From positions 1,302,001-1,366,000 of the forward strand of contig JAKFAO010000007.1 of the NCBI GenBank assembly GCA_021527695.1: a DNA stretch of 64,000 bases, in the 5' to 3' direction. Position 1 is the first letter of the stretch. Each line of letters opens with the position of its first letter. Below the pieces are notes generated by a model that did not search any database, was not told the origin of the DNA, and was given only the letters and a program-made list of their open reading frames with translations. The DNA is from Naematelia aurantialba (lineage: Eukaryota > Basidiomycota > Tremellomycetes > Tremellales > Naemateliaceae). The translations under genes and the position numbers were made by a program. This document shows, in pieces, positions 1-10,050 of this stretch.

Positions 1-460
1 GACGCAACGCAACGGCATCTCGACCTCTTCCTCTCCGACGTGGCGGCTGTGTCTTCGGCACCGTCGACGCGCAACTTGCTAAAGCTGTACACCTCGATCG
101 ACGCCGCCAAGCTCGCAGCGTTTATGCAGGCGGATTCCGAACCCGAGGACGCCGAGGAAGAAGTGCTGCAGCAGTTGATGTTGCTCAAGTCGGCGAGTCG
201 GACGTATGCGAGACAAGAGGGGACTCTGCTGGACGGTGACCGTATCGTGACCAACAACCTCGACTTTACGATCGAGAAGGTAAGTCTGCCCGCTCTGCAC
301 ACCCGCTGGAGACTGACAGGGGCAGTCTATGGTACATGTGGAGGAGACGACGACGCACAGGCGTACGGCCGGGTTCTTCATCCGCAACGCCGAGCATGCT
401 CAAAGAGTATTCAACACGATCCGCGCCTCGCCCTTGCCAATCCAAGCCCGTCCTCGTCAG

Positions 461-495
<35 letters not shown>

Positions 496-586
496 GTCGC
501 AGCAGAGGGATCAGCCTAACGGGACGGGAGGTGCCAAGCCGGGGGGTGCGTGGCAGCCTAAACGGAGGGTGCAGATTGCTGCGTGA
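1..586 (+). CDS. eIF3 subunit l, C-terminal part (5' end outside window)
   Basis: Translation initiation factor 3 subunit l, a PCI-domain subunit of the eIF3 scaffold that loads mRNA onto the 40S subunit in the cytoplasm. Two exons are visible: 1-279 and 326-586, with a 46-nt GT-AG intron in phase 0. The residues [18 protein letters not shown], then the DFTIEK / MVHVEET run, then [19 protein letters not shown] follow the order of the eIF3l C-terminus (helix bundle, winged-helix region, final helix with the FFIRQ-like motif). The tail after the conserved helix is unusual: a run of about 13 glutamines (CAG/CAA, near 460-500) and a short basic end before the stop at 584-586. The family identification is from motif memory and is fairly secure; the beginning of the gene is missing. 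Confidence 0.85.
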
Positions 587-1020
587 TCTTTGCTTCGGCG
601 TTGTGTGGTGTGTAGGATGCATTGCGTCATTTATCATTCTTGCTGGCGACTGCTTCGAGTCTAGGCCGCCCCTTGCACTGAAGCGTAGATGGCCCCTGGA
701 GTGATTTTGCTGTTTGAGGCTTTAGTACGTGAGTGAAGGGATGGCTCGAGAAGTGATACCGAAGCAAAGGGTGGATGAACGCACGTTCTTTTGTGGCTCC
801 AGCTGTGTAGGTGGCTTTTCGTGGAAGAGTCGAGATGCAAGGAGGGACATGGTCGTCACTTCAACGCGGTGAGAAAGGAAAAGGCCACATGGAAGGCCAT
901 GGTGGGCAGAGTGGTGTACTCGAGTGCAGTGCTGCCCAGTTGCCACCCTACCCCACTCAGTCAAGTCGTATTTACGAATCCGATATCCCACACACCACAC
1001 ATTTTTGCACTTTCAGCAAC
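587..1020. other. Intergenic, upstream region of first family A gene
   Basis: No gene is supported. An open frame runs from 811 into the family A gene at 1021, so a longer N-terminus is possible. The stretch around 787-850 resembles the one around 2282-2345 upstream of the next gene: both carry a TTGTGGCTCCA block followed by TCGAGATGCAAG, about 30 nt apart. Confidence 0.5.
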
Positions 1021-1869
1021 ATGTCGGCATCCACTTCGCAAACAGGACCTGTCAATTATGAGACTGTCCCACCACCACACCCCGCAACGCTAGTCCTCTG
1101 GGAGGGCACCAAGGGCAGAGACAGCACAACGCTGGATGCCTTCCTGACGAGCTGGAGGGGGGAGGGCGGTAGCCAGAGTTGGAAAGCGGAGCAGTCCGCT
1201 GCCATAGCTCTTGAGCGATCTGCATACGCTCTGCGCCACACTGAGGCCGATCCTCTCTCTTCGCGGCCGCCAGACGCGGGGAGCGTGCACATCGCCATGA
1301 GGGGCGACGCCAGCCTCGTGTGGGGATTCAGCACGTGGGCTGGTACTAGTGGGAGCAATGGTTCCGGCCTACGCCGGATCTGCGTCGCTGCACTTACCCT
1401 CCTAGAGGACGGCCCGCTTAGGGCGGGCTGCACCCTGCAGTCGGCATGTTCCTTCCGGACTCGGTCGGAGCGGTCCACCCCGGGCGAGCTGAAAGAAGCC
1501 ATGACGTGGCTTCTGCAGACGAGCTTGGACGACATGAGCCAGCATTTCCACCACGTTAGCGCAGCCTTCCAGCCGTTCCAAGAGGCCATTGAGCACCAGG
1601 GGCATGCGGCGTTGGCTGCAGCTGCAAAGCGCTTGCTCCGGGCCGAGCCTCAGACTCAAAAGAGCGAGAGCCCGACAACGCAAACCCAACTCACTGCGCC
1701 TGAGCCGTGGCTTCCGGGCCAATGGGCACCTGGCTGGGTGACGGTGCAGTCCGAGACCACCAGTCGCGACTTACCCGGTGCCAATTCGAGGAGACCGGTT
1801 GGCCCAGAACTAGCACAGTACATCACTATCTACCCCTACCGCATGTTCGTCTCCCAACGGAGGGAATGA
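1021..1869 (+). CDS. Family A paralogue 1, unknown function
   Basis: 282 residues from the ATG at 1021; an in-frame upstream ATG-less extension starts at 811. I chose 1021 because the paralogues at 2548 and 3762 also begin a few residues before the first shared block. The shared pattern, in order, is a hydrophobic strand (TLVLWEG, near residue 23), a helix ending in W45, a strand with a Gly-Asp pair (IAMRGD, residues 91-96), a Ser/Gly-rich linker, then a helical block with GELKEAMTWLL near 160. No signal peptide, membrane segment or known catalytic motif is visible. No intron is needed, in contrast to the conserved genes around it. It is the first of five head-to-tail copies. Function unknown; a real gene is likely because the frame is long and paralogous. 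Confidence 0.7.
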   Translation: MSASTSQTGPVNYETVPPPHPATLVLWEGTKGRDSTTLDAFLTSWRGEGGSQSWKAEQSAAIALERSAYALRHTEADPLSSRPPDAGSVHIAMRGDASLVWGFSTWAGTSGSNGSGLRRICVAALTLLEDGPLRAGCTLQSACSFRTRSERSTPGELKEAMTWLLQTSLDDMSQHFHHVSAAFQPFQEAIEHQGHAALAAAAKRLLRAEPQTQKSESPTTQTQLTAPEPWLPGQWAPGWVTVQSETTSRDLPGANSRRPVGPELAQYITIYPYRMFVSQRRE

Positions 1870-2547
1870 GGTCGCAGTCGCGGTCGCGCCAGGACCGCGG
1901 CGGGTGGCAATATCGGAGGACGGTAAAGACGGGTACAGGATGGACGACAGTGCTCCGTGTCTGATCGAGGGGCTATCGGTTCTGTTTGCCGATGTGCGTC
2001 TATCTGATTAGTGTCCGTGGAGGGGTCGGTGAAAACGCAGAACTCTGTACAGTGCCATTGGCACGGAAAAGGGATCATGACTGGCCAAGGTGGACTGTCC
2101 TGATGGCGCCACAAGGGGCAGGTCGACATGCTGTCAGGCTACACCTATTCCTGCGATGCAACGCCCAAGCACGGCCGGAAGCCTAACAGCACCTACTCGT
2201 ATGGTCAGCCCCTCGGCAACCATTCGCCCTGCCACGAGTATCGCCCCAGCGGTCACCTTGACGTAACGCTAGCCTGTCCACCGTCCTTTGTGGCTCCACA
2301 GTGATGTGCTTCTTCTCTTTGAAGACTCGAGATGCAAGAAGCCAAAATGGCGCCTTGTTCGACCTCGAAGTGGTTTAAGAATCGCTTCTTTGGACTCCTT
2401 CGCTTGTTTGGACTCCTAAAATGGAAGGCCAAGGGAGGCAAAATGCTTCAAATAGAGGCATCGTCGCTGCATACTGTAATTCGCCACTCCAGGCGTCGAA
2501 CACAACGGTCACAAACACAAGATACCACAGCATCTCTTTGCAGCAGC
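1870..2547. other. Intergenic between family A copies 1 and 2
   Basis: No gene supported. An ATG at 2332 is in frame with the gene at 2548 and would add 72 residues rich in Lys, Arg and Phe. The block near 2282-2345 repeats the upstream region of copy 1. Confidence 0.45.
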
Positions 2548-3417
2548 ATGGCGGCACCGGCGTCCAGCTCAACCTCCGTGTCTCTGTCCCACGAGACTGT
2601 ATTTCGACCACCCCTCGTCATGAGTGGAGAGACTAGGGAGGACCGGGAGACTGCCTTGCGCACTTGGATGGGTGGGAGAGTGAATGAAACACTCTTCCCG
2701 ACTGTGAGTCTGGCGCGCTTGGCGGACGGCATGACGATCGACGGAGTCTCGCAGCGCAGCGTCATCATTGCCCAGGGGGGCGATCCCGACTCTATAGTGG
2801 AACTGAGGACATGGCTGAATTCAGCTGCCGGCACAGAGTTGCGCAGGCATTGTGCCGTCGGACTGTCCGTGCCCAACTCTGGCAGTCAGTACGGCAGTGC
2901 AATATTTTGCTTCGGCTCGTACCTCCCGGGACTTGGTACCTCTCCCCGCAAAGAGCTGCAAGGAGCAATGTCACGGCTTCTGCGAATGGCGTATGAGCTC
3001 ACTCACGACCGCCTCGATGGCGACACAAGCCGCATAGATCCGGTCCCTAAGGCCCTCGATCGCAAGGACCATGCGACCTGGGACGCGGCTACGCACGTCC
3101 TGCTCACACCGGACTCCAGCGCTCCGGAGGGGGAAAGCCGGCAAACAAGGCCAGCAGCTCTTCCAGAGCACGATCTGTCGATCATAAGTAGATCAGTGGT
3201 GCAGCATTCGGTGGGTGATATCGACACGATTGCCCGGTTAAGTGCCAAGCGGAACCGCATCAACCTTGCGCCTTCCAACCGCTCAGACTTCCAGAGGCAC
3301 CTGACTTACTGGGTTCACACTCGTCAGGCTGGCATACGATTGGATGCGGCTTCCAGAGTCGAGGTGTGGACACGGCATGAGACAGAGGGGGTGGCAGTGG
3401 AGGACCTTAGTCACTGA
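2548..3417 (+). CDS. Family A paralogue 2, unknown function
   Basis: 289 residues from the ATG at 2548 (an earlier in-frame ATG at 2332 exists). Same order of blocks as copy 1: PPLVMSGETRED (near residue 21), helix to W40, strand SVIIAQGGDP with Gly-Asp at 78-79, VELRTW directly after, then GTSPRKELQGAMSRLL, which pairs with the STPGELKEAMTWLL segment of copy 1. After it comes DRKDHATWDAATHVLL, which pairs with EHQGHAALAAAAKRLL in copy 1. The C-terminal 90 residues (from about 200) are not shared with copy 1. No intron, no signal, no membrane helix. Function unknown. Confidence 0.72.
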   Translation: MAAPASSSTSVSLSHETVFRPPLVMSGETREDRETALRTWMGGRVNETLFPTVSLARLADGMTIDGVSQRSVIIAQGGDPDSIVELRTWLNSAAGTELRRHCAVGLSVPNSGSQYGSAIFCFGSYLPGLGTSPRKELQGAMSRLLRMAYELTHDRLDGDTSRIDPVPKALDRKDHATWDAATHVLLTPDSSAPEGESRQTRPAALPEHDLSIISRSVVQHSVGDIDTIARLSAKRNRINLAPSNRSDFQRHLTYWVHTRQAGIRLDAASRVEVWTRHETEGVAVEDLSH

Positions 3418-3761
3418 GTTGTGACCCGTTTTCGCAGATACAGTATTTAGCGGCGATTTGGTATGTTTAAAAAGTGATTCTGCAAGTCTGCCACTCTGCA
3501 CTGGTATTTGTCTGCCTCAGACGACTTGAAACGGCAAGCGGATATTGTGCAAAAAGACAATCAGCCACACCAGAGAAGTCAGAAGACAACTACAGTATCC
3601 GTTGGGAAGGCCGCTCTGAACGGATGAGATTTACGAGTGAGGTTCAAATTCAGACGATCTCGATGCAGATTTGTCCACCCACCCTCACTCAGCGAGCTCA
3701 GCTGGCCCTTCGTACCCCCTCCATCATTTCTAGGTATTTGGAACAGCAGAGCAGTCGCAAT
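3418..3761. other. Intergenic between family A copies 2 and 3
   Basis: No separate gene seen. The frame of the next gene is open back to 3474, without recognisable content. Confidence 0.4.
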
Positions 3762-4580
3762 ATGTCAGAGGGATCGTATACGACTCACTGGGACGACGAC
3801 GAGCTTGAGGTTTCTTCTGACGAGTTTGGACAACCCCGGTCGCTTCCTCCAGCTGCATCGAGCTCGCTCATCCTCGGGGACGGTTCGAGTTATCACAACA
3901 GGTGTTCTTTTTTGCTTACCTGGCTGAACAAAGAGGATACCGATCTCGAAACCTTCCGTAACGCCGAGGAGTGTCTCCAGAGTCTGGATGAGCGGCTGCA
4001 AAGACCTCCGACTATGCAGAACAGCGTCCTCTTGGCAGTAGAGGGGAATCCCATCATTGTGATGGAGCTGAGAAGCTGGAAGACCGAGCGTCCATCGACC
4101 AATGGGGGAGCGATCGTATCCCAGACACGCTACAGCTACGGAATGGGATTCCCGTTGACCACTGAGATGATGACCCAAACAGTGGCGGAAGCCTCCCTAC
4201 TTCGGCCCGCGACGGGTGACCAACGTCAGTCGAAAGAAGGCATCGTGAAGCTCTTGGAGGCAACTTTGAAAGACCGGTATGTTTGCTATGATAGCGCGTC
4301 GGAAGAGCTCCGCCGCTTGTCAGCAAGGGAAGATTCCTTCAAACTGCAACGTTCCAGCCTGCGGAATGGGTGGAGGCTCCACTGGAGTGCCGAGGCTCAA
4401 GGACAAGATGTCGCACGGAGTATGGCCATCCTTGGCAGACAGAAACAGAATGTCTATAGGCGCCAGGCAGAGGTCGCTGGTGAGATCGAAGGTATTCAGG
4501 TGCTTAGAGCTGCGATTCTCAGGGAAGACTCGATGATCTTCGAAAACGTTGCGAGTCACCTGCTCTTGCCCACATTGTAA
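3762..4580 (+). CDS. Family A paralogue 3, unknown function
   Basis: 272 residues from the ATG at 3762; the open frame extends upstream to 3474 but the shared blocks only begin after 3762. An acidic leader (WDDDELE) is followed by SSSLILGDGS (near 33-42), a helix with LLTWL (W54), the strand SVLLAVEGNP with Gly-Asn at 95-96 in place of Gly-Asp, MELRSW (101-106, matching VELRTW in copy 2), and a helical part with KEGIVKLLEATL. The last 60 residues are charged and probably helical (Q, R, E rich). No intron is needed. Function unknown. Confidence 0.7.
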   Translation: MSEGSYTTHWDDDELEVSSDEFGQPRSLPPAASSSLILGDGSSYHNRCSFLLTWLNKEDTDLETFRNAEECLQSLDERLQRPPTMQNSVLLAVEGNPIIVMELRSWKTERPSTNGGAIVSQTRYSYGMGFPLTTEMMTQTVAEASLLRPATGDQRQSKEGIVKLLEATLKDRYVCYDSASEELRRLSAREDSFKLQRSSLRNGWRLHWSAEAQGQDVARSMAILGRQKQNVYRRQAEVAGEIEGIQVLRAAILREDSMIFENVASHLLLPTL

Positions 4581-5400
4581 GTCCTCTGAGGAGATTCCCG
4601 CCCGTCTCGGGTTGCCCGTCTCGGGTTGCCCGACAAGTCCCTGACGGTGATTGTGCAGTTCTTGGTACAGGGACGAATGAAATGGTTCTGCTTGCGTTCA
4701 AAGAGATCTCATGCTGGTTGCTGATCTTGTGTTCGGTCGACGTCCGAACTGCTTGCCACTGCTTGGCAGGATCTCTGCTGACCGTGGCCTTGCTCTCGCC
4801 AGGCTCTCTAACTCGCTCTTTGGGACATGTGCCCCTTGTACATAAGCAGTGAATGTATACCTGCGTTGTCTCATCAAATGAATCGCCCATCTGGACATAG
4901 TCCTAAGTAGCTTTGTTCATCTGGACTACGTGCTAGCTAAGCTTCCATCCACCTCGTACTTTGCCACCCCGTTCCCCGTGTTAGAAAGCAGTCTTTCCGC
5001 CTCATGAGGCATGTACGGACATCACAGAACTGCAAAGGGGTCAGTGCGGCTGCATTTCCATCCGGTTGACGTACACATGGTCGTATGCTTGCTGCTTTTG
5101 CGGCCAAGGCAGAACAGCACTCCAAGCACGCAAGGCAGTGCACAACCAGAATCCCGTCCCTACGCCCTCCTTTCAAGCCGACGGTGAAATCTGTGTAGAT
5201 ACAACCTTTGATAAAGCCGGAGTCTGCAACAGATGACCCTGAACAGAGGACGACTAGGGAATCGAGGCCGAGAAGGCCAGAGGTGTGCAGCTGGTTGAGA
5301 AGGCAGTGCAAGTTGCCATGCGTTTGGCAACGAGTTATTCAGCCATAGCAGGTATCACCCAGAGCTTTCATACTCCTCTCGCCCACAAACACAGCCCCAG
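4581..5400. other. Intergenic between family A copies 3 and 4
   Basis: About 820 bases without a supportable gene. Short frames exist on both strands but show no shared family block. A short direct repeat CGTCTCGGGTTGCC occurs at about 4601-4630. Confidence 0.4.
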
Positions 5401-6030
5401 ATGAGCTTTGCCTGCGAACCGGATCCAAGCGGGGAGGTGTTGCGGTCATGTCTCCTGACTGCCGCCACTCGTCGTCACATCGTGTTTGGCCCGTCGACAA
5501 CCCAGGAAGATCGCGTTCAATTCGTGCGAGACCAGTGGCTCCCAAGAGCGGCAGACACCAGGCCGTCCATTCCATACAGCGTCCTTGACCAGTCCCTCGA
5601 GGGTGTCCATATCTCAACCTACCTTGCTGAACACCAACGCAGCTTTACAGAGGTGTTTGCCCTGAGAGGCGATCATCGCTTCTTCTGTGAGATCGGCAGG
5701 GCCGAGATTCTACAAGCCAACGTGCTGCGCCCCCCGATGACTGCACACGTATTCTACGAGCAGTGGTTCGCCACTCTGGCGGTATCGGGGGACAGCAACG
5801 CAAGCCACTGGCGCATGATTTCATGTCAGTCGGTCCTCTATGAATCCGCTTTCCGGCCTTGCTTGATAAACTCGTTCACCGACATCACGCGCCAGCTCTT
5901 GTATGAAGTCCGCAGTACAACCCTGCCAGCGGTGTACCAAGACGTCGCCATGGAGTTTGTCGATCTTTTCAGCTCCTTCCCGGACGAGGTGAACTCGCTG
6001 TTTCCGTCGGCCATACTTAGCAGGCAATGA
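5401..6030 (+). CDS. Family A paralogue 4, unknown function
   Basis: 209 residues, the start being the first ATG of the frame. Blocks in family order: RHIVFGPSTTQEDR (near 25-38), W46, the strand EVFALRGDHRFFCEIG with Gly-Asp at 90-91, then a longer beta-rich stretch (TAHVFYEQWFATLAV) and a C-terminal helical stretch with the hydrophobic pattern EFVDLFSSF. It is closest to copy 5, with which it shares the D/C..F...E pattern after Gly-Asp and the overall short length without a C-terminal tail. No intron, signal or membrane segment. Function unknown. Confidence 0.7.
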   Translation: MSFACEPDPSGEVLRSCLLTAATRRHIVFGPSTTQEDRVQFVRDQWLPRAADTRPSIPYSVLDQSLEGVHISTYLAEHQRSFTEVFALRGDHRFFCEIGRAEILQANVLRPPMTAHVFYEQWFATLAVSGDSNASHWRMISCQSVLYESAFRPCLINSFTDITRQLLYEVRSTTLPAVYQDVAMEFVDLFSSFPDEVNSLFPSAILSRQ

Positions 6031-6860
6031 CAAAGGACGACTACTGTCACTGGCTGCGGTAACGGGATACGATGTGGTACGGATACCTGGCGTGGCGGGA
6101 CGGTTTCTAGCTAGAACGATGTATAGTTGAGATGCGATAAATTCGATGAGGATCTCGAGACAGAGTTATTCTGCTATATATGTACGAGGGACTACGTCGC
6201 CCTACAGGGACTCATCGTAAGAGTAAGGGACGAAGTTACGTTCGGGACGATACGGAATCCATTAGGGATTCGTACGATATACCGAAAGGCAAGTTGTCAT
6301 TTGGTTCCATGACAACTATGAAGTATGGACAGAGAGGTCTGGTCTTGATTGGCTTCGGCATCTAGCGGCCCTCCTGAAAGCCCGAATGGCTCAGAGTGAG
6401 CCTCAGTACCCTTGACAGTGATCGATGACACATGTTGACAAACGAACGTTGTGCGCAGACATACTTGGCTGATATTGGGTGATATAACTTACTCGCTGAT
6501 TGTCTCCATACAAGCTTGCGTGACTACATCATATCCGACGGCCATATTCAAGCTTGAGGAATCTGTCTCATCAAGGGGCTACCGCGTTTCCAAGGGATCT
6601 GTAAGCCGAAGAACAAGATCGGCGTGCAGGATGAGTGGCAAACTCCAGATCTAGGCCTGTTTCTGATCTCTTGCTACCCTTAGTCGAAGTTAGGACGCGA
6701 AGCCCGTGGCTAAAAGGATATCCAGGGGGAAGATCAGCATGACATGTCATCGACGTAGTTGAAAGGTCGACAGTTGTTCATTCACCCAGTTTGCCTCCAT
6801 TTGTTACAGACACGGTGGTTGCTCAGTACGTCTAAAGCTTACTGTACGAGCACGTTGAAC
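6031..6860. other. Intergenic between family A copies 4 and 5
   Basis: About 830 bases, more AT-rich than the flanking genes, with many TCG/TACG-type words around 6120-6300. No frame with recognisable content. It might hold a decayed copy or transposon relic, but I cannot show this. Confidence 0.35.
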
Positions 6861-7454
6861 ATGGCGTCCGAAAATCAAATGGTGTTCAGCAAGTCTTGTC
6901 TCTTACATGAGCGACTGCAGTTCCCATCGAAGTGGTGTGGAACGTCTTGGGCCTTGTACAATTCACGGGCGCGCCAAATGGTCGAGTTCATACACGAAAG
7001 AAGTCTGGAGGGAACGAGCACTCCCGTCACTGTCCTCGTGGCCACCAAAGGAGATTGCGATTTCTTGGCGGAGGTGACCACGGATGTCGGTGCACCGATC
7101 CAAGGGGTTCAGAACATATCCGAATCAATCATTCGTAGTGTAGAATCACACCAGAATCCCTGGACAATGCGAATCACGTTTCTCTCGCTACCCCTCAAGG
7201 CGACCGAAGCCTCTCGAGGGGTGTGGACCTGGTCCTTCCAAACAAGGTGGGAAGCGAGAAATGGGACGATTACGGCAGATGTACTGAAGCGCAAGCTTCA
7301 ATTCCTACTGGACAGGATGTCGACCCACGATGATTCCGCGCGCGAGCTCTTGACCAAGGGGGGCGACTTGCTCAAGTTCTCAGACTTTTACGCGGCGTTG
7401 CACACAGACGGAGCACTGCTCGACCAGATCACCACCACCCTCTCTGGTTGGTAG
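6861..7454 (+). CDS. Family A paralogue 5, unknown function
   Basis: 197 residues from the ATG at 6861, the last copy of the array; its stop lies about 280 bases before the ornithine aminotransferase start. Blocks: MVFSKSCLLHERLQF (near 7-21), W25, helix EFIHERSLEG, strand TVLVATKGDCDFLAEV with Gly-Asp at 64-65, a beta-rich part ending in GVWTWSFQTRW, and the helices LKRKLQFLLDRM and DLLKFSDFYAAL. The equivalents in copy 4 are DITRQLLYEV and EFVDLFSSF. No intron needed. Function unknown. Confidence 0.7.
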   Translation: MASENQMVFSKSCLLHERLQFPSKWCGTSWALYNSRARQMVEFIHERSLEGTSTPVTVLVATKGDCDFLAEVTTDVGAPIQGVQNISESIIRSVESHQNPWTMRITFLSLPLKATEASRGVWTWSFQTRWEARNGTITADVLKRKLQFLLDRMSTHDDSARELLTKGGDLLKFSDFYAALHTDGALLDQITTTLSGW

Positions 7455-7735
7455 TATCGGGACCATGCTCGCCTGCACTGTAGACGTCTGAAGCCTGGAC
7501 TCCATTCAGCGAGCACGTAGAGTATCGCCGAAAGAGACATCTTCGACGGGATCCGGTCGGGTTCATTAAATGCCACGTCACTATCTCATACTACACGCGC
7601 CGGCCGGAACTTGCTTGTACAATCCTCCTCGATCGACATCAGCTGCACAAGACATCTGTCTAGTCACACTCATCGCCCACTACTCTAGCTCATATCCATT
7701 AATTGTCCATCATCTAGGACTGCCGTTTCGCAATA

Positions 7736-9528
7736 ATGTCGCCCGTCGCTGTTCAAGTCCCCGAGTCGGTCAGTAATGGCAAGGCCAAGCTTTCGACTGT
7801 GGATGTGATGGAGCTAGAACACGAGTACTCAGCGTCAGTCTGGGGGATGATCGCTTGCGGAATTTGCTTGTTGTTGACTGACTGTTCTTGGTAGTCACAA
7901 TTATCACCCTCTTCCCGTTTGTTTCGAGCGTGGGCTCGGCGCCCACGTCTGGGATCCTGAGGGCAATGAATACCTCGACTTCCTGAGTGCTTACTCGTGA
8001 GTGTCTGACTAGCTTCGAAGCGCGTACACGCTGAGTGCCATTAGGGCTGTCAATCAGGGCCACTGCCATCCAGACATTTGTAAGGCCTTATTGAACTAAA
8101 CACTTGCCGTTCACTCGCTTACATTCTCAGTGAACACTCTCATCAACCAGGCTCAAAAGCTCACGTTGTCGTCCCGCGCATTCTACTCTTCCAACCTCGG
8201 TCCATTCGCGAAAAAGGTCACGTCCATGTTTGGCTTTGACATGGTTCTACCCATGAACACCGGCGCAGAGGCTGTTGAGACCGCTATCAAGCTTGCGCGC
8301 AAGTGGGGATACATGAAGAAGGGCATTCCCGAGGGCAGGGCAAAGGTGTTGTCGGTCGAAGGCAACTTCCACGGCAGGACGATTGGGATTATCTCGATGT
8401 CGACCGATCCGGAGAGCAGGACCGGTTTTGGTCCTTTCTTGGAGGGCGTGGGACCCAAGTGGGACACGGGGCTGATCCGGTACAACCATCCCGAGGACCT
8501 CGAGGCGGTATTGGAGAAGCACGGACCCGAAGTGGCCGCTTTCCTTGTTGAACCCATTCAGGGAGAGGCTGGGCGAGTGGATTTAGCTGAAGCCGGAGCA
8601 TATCGCTGATGACCAACAGCATATATGTGCCAGATGATGGCTACCTCGCCAAGTGCAAGGCAATCTGCGAGAAGCACAATGTGCTCTTGATAGCCGATGA
8701 GATCCAGACGGGTCTGTGCCGTACAGGCAAGATGTATGCCAATCCGTATTGCGGGACAGCCCAATGCTGACAGAGGTAGGCTGTGCTACGAGTGGGACAA
8801 CATCAAACCCGACATGGTCATCTTGGGAAAAGCCCTCTCCGGAGGAAGTGAGTTTGGGTTGTATCGTCTTCCAGTATGAGAGAGCTGACCATTCAGTGTA
8901 CCCCGTCTCGTGTGTCCTGGCTAGTAAGGAGATCATGCTTTGTATCAAGCCTGGAGAGCATGGTTCGACATATGGAGGGTGGGTTCACCGTTTGCTCGGC
9001 ATTGGCATCGTGCTCATTCCATTAGGAACCCGCTCGGTTGTGCCGTCGCCATCACTGCCCTGGAGGTCCTTGAGCGAGAGAACCTGGCGCAAAGATCGCA
9101 AGAACTTGGCGAACTCTTCAGGTCGGAACTACGAGCTCTCAAGTCCCCCTTCATCAAGATCATTCGAGGACGTGGTCTCTTCAACGGCGTAGTCATCGAT
9201 GAGACTAAATCGACGAAAGGTCGGACCGCTTGGCAGCTGTGTCTTCTGATGAAGAGCAAGGGGTGAGGCTGAGGCAAATTCAGTGGCTGATCAATCAGTC
9301 TCTTGGCCAAGCCAACTCATGTCAACATCATCCGATTCGCACCACCACTAGTAATCAGTGAAGAGGACGTGAGAAAAGCGGTCAAGATCATTGGCGAAGC
9401 ACTCTCCGAACTTGACACGGTAGGTATCTTTCACTCGCAGTAGCTAGGCACTGATTGGACGGCAGCTTGAACATATCCCAGGCGACGAAGCCGAGGACCA
9501 CGACACCAAAGTTGTACTCGACGACTGA
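7736..9528 (+). CDS. Ornithine aminotransferase
   Basis: PLP-dependent ornithine-oxo-acid aminotransferase (class III), converting ornithine and 2-oxoglutarate to glutamate semialdehyde and glutamate in arginine/proline metabolism. Ten exons: 7736-7833, 7895-7996, 8045-8079, 8131-8572, 8620-8733, 8780-8847, 8897-8978, 9026-9262, 9299-9419, 9466-9528; 453 residues, normal for the family. Visible landmarks: AHNYHPLPV near the N-terminus, [16 protein letters not shown] (PLP phosphate site), [25 protein letters not shown] with the PLP-ring Asp, the Schiff-base Lys in [20 protein letters not shown], and [10 protein letters not shown]. All joins keep frame. The intron at 8573-8619 begins GC (GCGAGT), the others GT. 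No N-terminal targeting sequence, so a cytosolic location is expected as in other fungi. It separates the two unknown tandem arrays. Confidence 0.95.
8573..8619 (+). other. GC-AG intron in ornithine aminotransferase
   Basis: Splicing GG|GCGAGT to AACAG|C is the only join that yields [11 protein letters not shown], matching the family at this point. A GT donor nearby would break the frame. Confidence 0.75.
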
Positions 9529-9654
9529 GGTGCTGGTCCGCTGACGAGAGAACAACCTTGCACGACCTTCATGAGCTAGGCCATCTGCATAACTTAGCAT
9601 GCATCTTCATTCTATCATGACCCTCATACATAGAGTTATGTGAGATTCGTGGTC

Positions 9655-10050
9655 TTAGGGAGCTTTGACCAACGCTAGGCATGGGGGTCTGATATGACCC
9701 GCCACCTTGTTCTGTTGCTCTTCGGTGAGACCGCGACTGCGTAACCACGGTGCGATCGTCGGGGTCGGCATACCCGACGGCGTGGGTTCTCCGGGAACTG
9801 ATGCGCGGGCAAGTGTACTTGGTGTGCCATCGAGTTTAGGCTTAGTTCGCGAGAGCGACATCGTCGGCGTTGGCCTGGGGAGGGTAGGAAGTACTTTTGC
9901 GCCCCTCGAGCTGTCAAGACCATCAGGTGATGCTTGCGAGGGGAAACGAGGGGAAGAAATAATTTGGAATGAGGAACTGAAGGGCTCACGAGGCGTTGGG
10001 ATGTGGGATGGAGCGAGGTGTATAGGTGTTGGAGGCTGGCGGCGAGGCAT
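9655..10050 (-). CDS. Possible small Pro/Ser/Thr-rich protein
   Basis: An open frame of 131 residues from an ATG at 10050, very rich in Pro, Ser and Thr, ending in a more ordered stretch (IAPWLRSRGLTEEQQNKVAG). It lies just downstream of family B copy 1 on the same strand and resembles the tails of those genes in composition. It may be a separate small gene, a 3' exon, or a detached tail. No known domain. Confidence 0.3.
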   Translation of the reverse strand: MPRRQPPTPIHLAPSHIPTPREPFSSSFQIISSPRFPSQASPDGLDSSRGAKVLPTLPRPTPTMSLSRTKPKLDGTPSTLARASVPGEPTPSGMPTPTIAPWLRSRGLTEEQQNKVAGHIRPPCLALVKAP

